The notes under the pieces: generated by a model
What the model was told of the DNA's origin: nothing
Databases searched by the model: none
Seen by the model: the letters and a program-made list of their open reading frames with translations, nothing else
Translations under genes and position numbers: made by a program
Assembly: GCF_004522235.1 (NCBI RefSeq)
Contig: NZ_SDLT01000007.1
Location: forward strand, 174,332-238,331
DNA: 64,000 nt
Source of the DNA: Amycolatopsis nivea
GTDB taxonomy: Bacteria; Actinomycetota; Actinomycetes; Mycobacteriales; Pseudonocardiaceae
Reading direction: 5' to 3'
In this document: piece after piece, positions 59,174 to 64,000 of the stretch
How positions within the stretch are numbered: the stretch's first letter is position 1
Layout: each line of letters starts with the position of its first letter

Positions 59174-59896
59174 TCAGCCAGCGGCCGACGAGATGCTCCG
59201 CGCCTCGCTCGCCCCGATTTCGAACGCCTCGCAGCAGAAGAGCAGCCACTCGCGCACGCCGTCGGCCGTCCCGCCAGCGAACCCCTGCGCCAGCTCGACA
59301 TACCGCGGCACCCGCCGGAAATAGGCGACTTCCGGCACCGTCAACGCCTTCGGGTCAAGCCCGGTGGCCACCATCGACAGGCGAGCCGCCGCCCGGGCGA
59401 CCACCCCGTCCGCCGAACCGAACGGCGACAGCGCCAGCAGCTCGCCGTGCACCACCGCGGTGAGCACCGGCCCGGGCACCGAGGTCGCGCCGGTGACGAG
59501 CTGAGCCAGCATCTCCAGCCGCTCGCCGCCGCGCTGCGGACGGCCGAGCTGGTCCGGATCGGACACCACGTCCGACGCGGCCAGCAAATGCAGCCGGGCC
59601 ACCGTCTGCAACGGAGCCCGCCGCCACGTCGGCAGCAACGACTCCAGCTTCTCCGCGACCCGCAGCGCCCCGGCGAGCAGCGGGTCGGTCACCGAACCGT
59701 CTTCCGGCAGTTCGGGATTGGCCCCGTCGATCCCCGCCGAAGCCCGAGCTGCCCGAACCGAAGCCTCCGCCGCGGTTTCCGCGCCGCCCCGCAGGTTCGC
59801 GGGCAGCCGGTGCACGGCGAAGACGGCGTCCTGCGCGGCTTTGGCTGCCGCGGCGACGCCGTCGAGCTCCAGCAACGGCTTCAGGGGATCACTCAT
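59174..59896 (-). CDS. Fic-like protein with degenerate active-site motif
   Basis: A 240-residue helical protein often annotated 'oxidoreductase' in this neighbourhood, for no visible reason. The C-terminal half resembles Fic/DOC proteins: where active Fic enzymes have HxFx(D/E)GNGR, this reads LSPFGSADGVVARAAARL, so the histidine and the GNGR loop are lost. AMP-transferase activity is therefore unlikely. It overlaps the phosphoribosyltransferase stop by four bases (ATGA). It keeps the gene order seen in streptomycetes between the HAD phosphatase and acs. Confidence 0.62.
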   Translation of the reverse strand: MSDPLKPLLELDGVAAAAKAAQDAVFAVHRLPANLRGGAETAAEASVRAARASAGIDGANPELPEDGSVTDPLLAGALRVAEKLESLLPTWRRAPLQTVARLHLLAASDVVSDPDQLGRPQRGGERLEMLAQLVTGATSVPGPVLTAVVHGELLALSPFGSADGVVARAAARLSMVATGLDPKALTVPEVAYFRRVPRYVELAQGFAGGTADGVREWLLFCCEAFEIGASEARSISSAAG

Positions 59897-60390
59897 GCGT
59901 CGAGCACCTGCCCAGCCCGCTCCACCACCGGCGGCAGCACCGACCAGGGAAAGTTGATCCACCGGTCAGTCCGCTTCCACACGTATTCGCACTTCACCGT
60001 CGAGGCGGGCTTCTCGTAGACCACCGCGCACCGCACGTCCGCGACGTGGTCGGCGCAGAAGTCGCGGACCAGCTTGAGCGTCGCGCCGGTGTCCGCGACG
60101 TCGTCGGTGACCAGCACCTTCTTGTGTGTGAGATCCACCACGTTGGGCACCGGCGGCAGCATGACCGGAAGGTCCAGCCGCTGGTCGACGCCGGTGTAGA
60201 ACTCGACGTTCATCACGTGCAGGTTCTTCACGTCGAGCGCGTACCCGAGCGCGCCGGCGACGAACAGCCCGCCGCGCGCGATGGACAGGATGAGGTCGGG
60301 CGCGAACCCGTCCTCGGCCACCGCCTCCGCCAGCTCCCGGCTCGCCGAACCGAACAACTCCCAGGTGAGGTTTTCTCGCTCCTCGGCCAT
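59893..60390 (-). CDS. Type I phosphoribosyltransferase (purine salvage-like)
   Basis: A 165-residue PRTase. The PRPP-binding loop is VLVTDDVADTGATLKLVRDF, with the hood region PDLILSIARGGLFVAGALGY and a C-terminal WINFPW that would stack on the base. The form resembles xanthine or hypoxanthine phosphoribosyltransferases, but the base cannot be assigned. The ATG at 60390 is followed by the usual MAEERENLTW; the frame is open upstream without a ribosome-binding site. It is coupled to the Fic-like gene downstream. Confidence 0.87.
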   Translation of the reverse strand: MAEERENLTWELFGSASRELAEAVAEDGFAPDLILSIARGGLFVAGALGYALDVKNLHVMNVEFYTGVDQRLDLPVMLPPVPNVVDLTHKKVLVTDDVADTGATLKLVRDFCADHVADVRCAVVYEKPASTVKCEYVWKRTDRWINFPWSVLPPVVERAGQVLDA

Positions 60391-60503
60391 GCGCGCTCTC
60401 TTTCTCGGGTGGTCCGCCGAGCATAAGCGGCCGTAAAGTGGACTGCTGAAATGACTGGGAAATGGCACTTCGACACAGCCACTCGTCGCCGTAGCGTGAG
60501 CCC

Positions 60504-61082
60504 GTGACCTGGAGCGAGCACCCCATTCTGTCCGGCCGCCACGTACGGCTCGAACCCCTCGGCCTCGAGCACGCCGCCGGCCTGCTCGAAGCCGGAGCCG
60601 ACCCGGGCATCTGGGCCTGGCTGAGCCTCCGCCAGCCCGCCGACCTCGGCGAAGCCGAGACGATGGTGAAGGACGCGCTCGCCGACCAGGACCGCCGCCC
60701 GTGGGCGCAGATCGACGTCGCGTCCGGCCGCGTCGCCGGAACCACTTCTTATTACCAGGTAGTAGCGAAGCACCGGATCCTCTCGATCGGGCACACCTGG
60801 ATCGGCGCGGATTTCCAGCGCACGGCGCTCAACACCGAGTCCAAATTCCTCCTGCTGCGCAACGCCTTCGAGGACTGGGGCGCCCAGCGCGTCGCGTGGG
60901 AAACCGACAACCGCAACCTCCGTTCGCAACGCGCCATCGAACGGCTCGGCGCGCTGCGCGAAGGGGTGCTGCGGGCGCACCGGATCCGTCCGGACGGCAC
61001 GACCCGCGACACGGTGCTCTACTCGATGACGGACGCCGAGTGGCCGGGCGCCCGTGCCCGGCTGCTCGCCCGCCTCGGCTGA
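60504..61082 (+). CDS. GNAT-family N-acetyltransferase (RimJ/RimL type)
   Basis: A 192-residue acetyl-CoA-dependent acetyltransferase. It starts VTWSEHPILSGRHVRLEPL and has the RimJ-type core SIGHTWIGADFQRTALNTES and the acetyl-CoA-binding NLRSQRAIERLGALREGV. RimJ-like members acetylate protein N-termini or small amines; the substrate is unknown. GTG 60504 is the start. It is divergent from the phosphoribosyltransferase gene and 118 bases upstream of acs, possibly with its own promoter. Confidence 0.88.
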   Translation: MTWSEHPILSGRHVRLEPLGLEHAAGLLEAGADPGIWAWLSLRQPADLGEAETMVKDALADQDRRPWAQIDVASGRVAGTTSYYQVVAKHRILSIGHTWIGADFQRTALNTESKFLLLRNAFEDWGAQRVAWETDNRNLRSQRAIERLGALREGVLRAHRIRPDGTTRDTVLYSMTDAEWPGARARLLARLG

Positions 61083-61200
61083 GCCTCGCCGCACTCCGCT
61101 TGGCGCTGTGCGCGCAACGTGGCTGCAACCTTGTCGTAGGCGGACTAACGTCGCTAGCGTTCCCTGAGCCGCGGGTTCGCACTACAGGAGGCTTTGCACC

Positions 61201-63180
61201 ATGACCGAGCAGTCCCCAGCGTTGGACAACCTGCTCACGGAGAGCCGCACGTTTCCTCCCAGCGACGAGTTCGCTGGTCAGGCGAACGCGAAGGCCGATA
61301 TGTATGCGACGGCGGACGCTGACCGGGAGCAGTTCTGGGCCGGGCAGGCGGAGCGGCTGTCGTGGGACACGAAGTGGTCCCAGGTATTGGACTGGACCAA
61401 TGCTCCGTTCGCGAAGTGGTTCGTGGGCGGGAAACTGAACGTCGCGTACAACTGCGTGGACCGGCACGTCGAGTCCGGCCACGGGGACCAGGTCGCGATC
61501 CACTGGGTCGGCGAACCGGGCGACACGCGCGACATCACCTACGCGCAGCTGAAGGACGAGGTCTCGAAGGCCGCGAACGCGCTGTCGTCGCTGGGCGTCG
61601 TCGCCGGGGACGTCGTGGCGATCCAGCTGCAGATGGTGCCCGAGGCGATTTTCGCGATGCTGGCGTGCGCGCGCATCGGAGCCCTGCACAGCGTGGTGTT
61701 CGGCGGTTTCTCGCCGACGGCACTGCGCGCGCGGGTGGACGACGCGGCGGCGAAGATCGTGATCACGTCGGACGGCCAGTACCGCCGCGGCAAGGCCGCG
61801 CCGATGAAGGCGAACGTCGACGAAGCCTTGCAGGGCGCGGAAACCGTGCAGAAGGTCATCGTCGTCCGGCGCACCGGCAGCGACCTCGAGGGCGAGACGC
61901 CGTGGACCGAGGGCCGCGACCTGTGGTGGCACGAACTGGTCGACGGGCAGTCAACCGAGCACAAGCCGGAAGCGTTCGATTCCGAGCACCCGCTGTTCAT
62001 CCTCTACACCTCGGGCACCACCGGTAAGCCGAAGGGCATTCTGCACACTTCGGGCGGCTACCTGACCCAGACCGCGTACACCCACAATGTCGTGTTCGAC
62101 CACAAGCCGGGCGAAGACGTCTATTGGTGCACCGCCGACATCGGCTGGATCACCGGACACTCCTACATCGTGTACGGACCGCTGGCGAACCGCGTGACCC
62201 AGGTCGTCTACGAGGGCACGCCGAACACCCCGCACGAGGGCAGGCACTGGGAAATCATCCAGAAGTACAAGGTCTCGATCTACTACACCGCGCCGACGCT
62301 GATCCGCACCTTCATGAAGTGGGGCGAGGACATCCCGGCGAAGTACGACCTGTCCTCGCTGCGGGTGCTCGGCAGCGTGGGCGAGCCGATCAACCCCGAG
62401 GCCTGGATCTGGTACCGCGACAAGATCGGCGCGAACAAGACGCCGGTCGTCGACACGTGGTGGCAGACCGAAACCGGCGCGATCATGATCTCGCCGCTGC
62501 CCGGCGTCACCGCCGCCAAGCCGGGTTCCGCGCAGCGCGCGCTGCCGGGCATCTCGGCGAAGGTCGTGGACGACACCGGCACCGAGGTCCCGCACGGCGG
62601 CGGCGGGTACCTGGTGCTGGACAAGCCGTGGCCGTCGATGCTGCGCGGCGTGTGGGGCGACGACGAGCGCTTCCGCGACACCTACTGGTCCCGTTTCTCC
62701 GAGCAGGGCTACTACTTCGCGGGCGACGGCGCGAAGTACGACGAGGACGGCGACATCTGGCTGCTCGGCCGCGTGGACGACGTGATGAACGTGTCCGGGC
62801 ACCGGATCTCCACCACCGAGGTCGAGTCCGCGCTCGTGTCGCATCCGACGGTCGCCGAGGCCGCCGTCGTCGGCGCGACGGACCCGACCACTGGACAGGG
62901 CATCGTCGCGTTCGTGATCCTGCGCGGCAACGCGGTCGACGGCGGGGATGACGCGGTGCAGGAGCTGCGCAACCACGTCGCGAAGGAGATCGGGCCGATC
63001 GCGAAGCCGCGGCAGATCATGGTCGTGGCCGAGCTGCCGAAGACCCGCTCCGGCAAGATCATGCGCCGGCTGCTGCGCGACGTCGCGGAGAACCGGCAGA
63101 TCGGCGACGTCACCACGCTCGCCGACTCGTCGGTCATGGACCTCATCTCCTCCGGGCTGAACTCCGGCAAGGAGGAGTAA
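61201..63180 (+). CDS. acs: Acetyl-CoA synthetase
   Basis: AMP-forming acetate:CoA ligase, 659 residues. The adenylation motif is YTSGTTGKPKGILHTSGGY (about residue 270), then the DTWWQTETG motif, and the C-terminal LPKTRSGKIMRRLL, whose lysine (about residue 617) is the known acetylation site that switches the enzyme off. The ATG at 61201 follows aggaggctttgcacc. A hairpin terminator follows. With the nearby 3-hydroxybutyrate cluster it channels two- and four-carbon acids into acetyl-CoA; the order HAD gene-acs matches mycobacteria (Rv3661-Rv3667). Confidence 0.98.
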   Translation: MTEQSPALDNLLTESRTFPPSDEFAGQANAKADMYATADADREQFWAGQAERLSWDTKWSQVLDWTNAPFAKWFVGGKLNVAYNCVDRHVESGHGDQVAIHWVGEPGDTRDITYAQLKDEVSKAANALSSLGVVAGDVVAIQLQMVPEAIFAMLACARIGALHSVVFGGFSPTALRARVDDAAAKIVITSDGQYRRGKAAPMKANVDEALQGAETVQKVIVVRRTGSDLEGETPWTEGRDLWWHELVDGQSTEHKPEAFDSEHPLFILYTSGTTGKPKGILHTSGGYLTQTAYTHNVVFDHKPGEDVYWCTADIGWITGHSYIVYGPLANRVTQVVYEGTPNTPHEGRHWEIIQKYKVSIYYTAPTLIRTFMKWGEDIPAKYDLSSLRVLGSVGEPINPEAWIWYRDKIGANKTPVVDTWWQTETGAIMISPLPGVTAAKPGSAQRALPGISAKVVDDTGTEVPHGGGGYLVLDKPWPSMLRGVWGDDERFRDTYWSRFSEQGYYFAGDGAKYDEDGDIWLLGRVDDVMNVSGHRISTTEVESALVSHPTVAEAAVVGATDPTTGQGIVAFVILRGNAVDGGDDAVQELRNHVAKEIGPIAKPRQIMVVAELPKTRSGKIMRRLLRDVAENRQIGDVTTLADSSVMDLISSGLNSGKEE

Positions 63181-63192
63181 GTTCTTCACCGT

Positions 63193-63230
63193 CAGGAAGG
63201 GACCCTCCCGGCTGGGAGGGTCCCTTCCTG
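63193..63230 (+). terminator. Intrinsic-type hairpin after acs
   Basis: Near-perfect stem caggaagggaccctccc/gggagggtcccttcctg with a short GGCT loop, 13 bases past the stop. No long T-run follows. Confidence 0.8.
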
Positions 63231-63317
63231 CATTGATCCCCTGAAAGTGCGGGCATCGAACGCATGTTCTAAGATGCCCGCGTACCCAACCCAGATCCGG
63301 GCAAGGAGACGACACGA

Positions 63318-63833
63318 ATGTCCGTGGAAGCCTTGACGCACGACGAGGACACTGCGGCCGGGCCGGCGGCGGAGTCATCGCCGCAGGCCGCCGGCACCCC
63401 GGAGGCCCCGGAAGTCGCCGAGCCCACCGCCGCTCCCGAAGCTTCGAGCGCCCCGGCGGACGCCCCGAAGCCGGAGTCTTCGCAGGCTGAGGAGACCCCG
63501 GCGGTCGAATCGCCGAAGCCGAAGCGCGGCCGCCCGAAGGCCGCGGCGTCGACGGCGAAGAAGACCCGCACCGTGGAGCTCACGCTCACCGTCACCGGCA
63601 CGGCGGACGGCGAGTGGCAGGCCGAGCTGAAGAACGGCGCCAAGTGGGTCGCGAAGGGCCTTGCCGTTCCGGCCGCGGCGGTTTCGCGTGCGGCGAAGGA
63701 ACTGCACGACGACCTGTCCGGCCCGATCGACGAGGTCATCAACGCCGCCCGCGAGGCGCAGGCCGCGAAGGTCGCGCAGCTCGAGGCCGAGCTGGAAGCC
63801 GCGAAGGCGGCGCTGGCCGAGCTCGACAACTGA
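63318..63833 (+). CDS. AT-hook-bearing small protein (DUF6319-like)
   Basis: A 171-residue cytoplasmic protein in three parts. Residues 1-65 are Pro/Ala/Glu-rich and disordered. A basic KPKRGRPKAA segment with the GRP core of an AT-hook follows. Then comes a small folded domain (VELTLTVTGTADGEWQAELK, VAKGLAVPAAAV), and finally a helix with coiled-coil potential (REAQAAKVAQLEAELEAAKA). The layout suggests a nucleoid- or DNA-associated protein. ATG 63318 has aaggag upstream. It is monocistronic with a terminator. Confidence 0.75.
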   Translation: MSVEALTHDEDTAAGPAAESSPQAAGTPEAPEVAEPTAAPEASSAPADAPKPESSQAEETPAVESPKPKRGRPKAAASTAKKTRTVELTLTVTGTADGEWQAELKNGAKWVAKGLAVPAAAVSRAAKELHDDLSGPIDEVINAAREAQAAKVAQLEAELEAAKAALAELDN

Positions 63834-63846
63834 GTCAGACCCGGTT

Positions 63847-63886
63847 CGCCCGGGTCCGGTGTCCACGGTGGCTCCGGACCCGGGCG
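63847..63886. terminator. Hairpin terminator after the AT-hook gene
   Basis: A 13-bp stem cgcccgggtccgg/ccggacccgggcg with a 14-base loop. Confidence 0.8.
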
Positions 63887-63910
63887 TTCGTCGTTTCATC
63901 CCCCGCAGAA

Positions 63911-63965
63911 GTCCGTGAGGGCCACCCTGAGGGAATCAGAGTCAATGAGGGTTCCCCTCACGGAC
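63911..63965. repeat. Intergenic palindrome, same family as 50175-50230
   Basis: Perfect outer arms GTCCGTGAGGG/CCCTCACGGAC (11 bp) enclose inner TGAGGG-type repeats and a GAATCAGAGTC centre. It is not followed by a T-run. Similarity to the palindrome after murQ suggests a dispersed repeat family. Confidence 0.6.
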
Positions 63966-64000
63966 CGCTGGTCTCGCGTCTCGGCCCAGGTGGCGCTCCG

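Overview
The window is high-GC, densely coded actinobacterial chromosome. It most resembles the Pseudonocardiaceae, perhaps Amycolatopsis, but that is inferred from GC content, GTG/TTG starts, gene order and intergenic palindromes; no species marker was read. The gene backbone follows an order known from mycobacteria and streptomycetes: dacB-ppa, holB-(MFS/TMK fusion)-topA, a DEAD-box helicase with DUF1998, the tad/flp pilus locus, an HAD-IB phosphatase, and acs. I see no prophage, insertion sequence, CRISPR array or integrase.

Layout. 1-6.5 kb: a partial PBP4-type carboxypeptidase with a long repetitive N-terminal tail, divergent inorganic pyrophosphatase, a DHA2 drug exporter, and a DGPF/YCII protein with its ECF42 sigma factor. 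6.5-14 kb: glyA behind a ZTP riboswitch, a gamma-carbonic anhydrase-like protein, small regulators (TetR, ArsR) facing their targets across palindromic operators, a Gre-factor-like protein and tRNA-Thr(CGT). 14-26 kb: a secreted protein, holB, an MFS-thymidylate-kinase fusion with a degenerate P-loop, a roughly 79-bp tandem-repeat block, an EspG-like gene under a perfect LexA box, an MFS transporter and topA. 26-35.4 kb: a secreted serine protease, a WhiA-like LAGLIDADG protein under a second LexA-like box, a nucleotidyltransferase, the membrane H+-pyrophosphatase, an MrfA-like helicase and a primase/polymerase-like protein. 35.4-36.4 kb is repeat-bearing and without genes.

36.4-43 kb: the complete tad/flp cluster, including a 54-codon pilin gene, then a structured intergenic region where an Ms1-type (6S-like) RNA is expected, and the HAD-IB gene. 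43-50.2 kb: a muropeptide-salvage cluster made of three exported enzymes (NagZ, NamZ, AmiE-like) and two cytoplasmic proteins (MurR-like regulator, MurQ etherase). 50.2-64 kb: a nickel/cobalt permease, an ECF41 sigma factor divergent from a carboxymuconolactone-decarboxylase-like gene with a matching promoter, an aldo/keto reductase-TetR pair, a 3-hydroxybutyrate use cluster (PucR regulator, MHS symporter, dehydrogenase), a Fic-like protein, a phosphoribosyltransferase, acetyl-CoA synthetase, and an AT-hook-bearing small protein.

The points that most deserve a second look are the two LexA-box genes of unknown function, the WhiA-like protein that lacks a DNA-binding domain, the probable Ms1-like RNA, the pseudo-kinase MFS fusion, and the muropeptide cluster that contains MurQ but no PTS permease.
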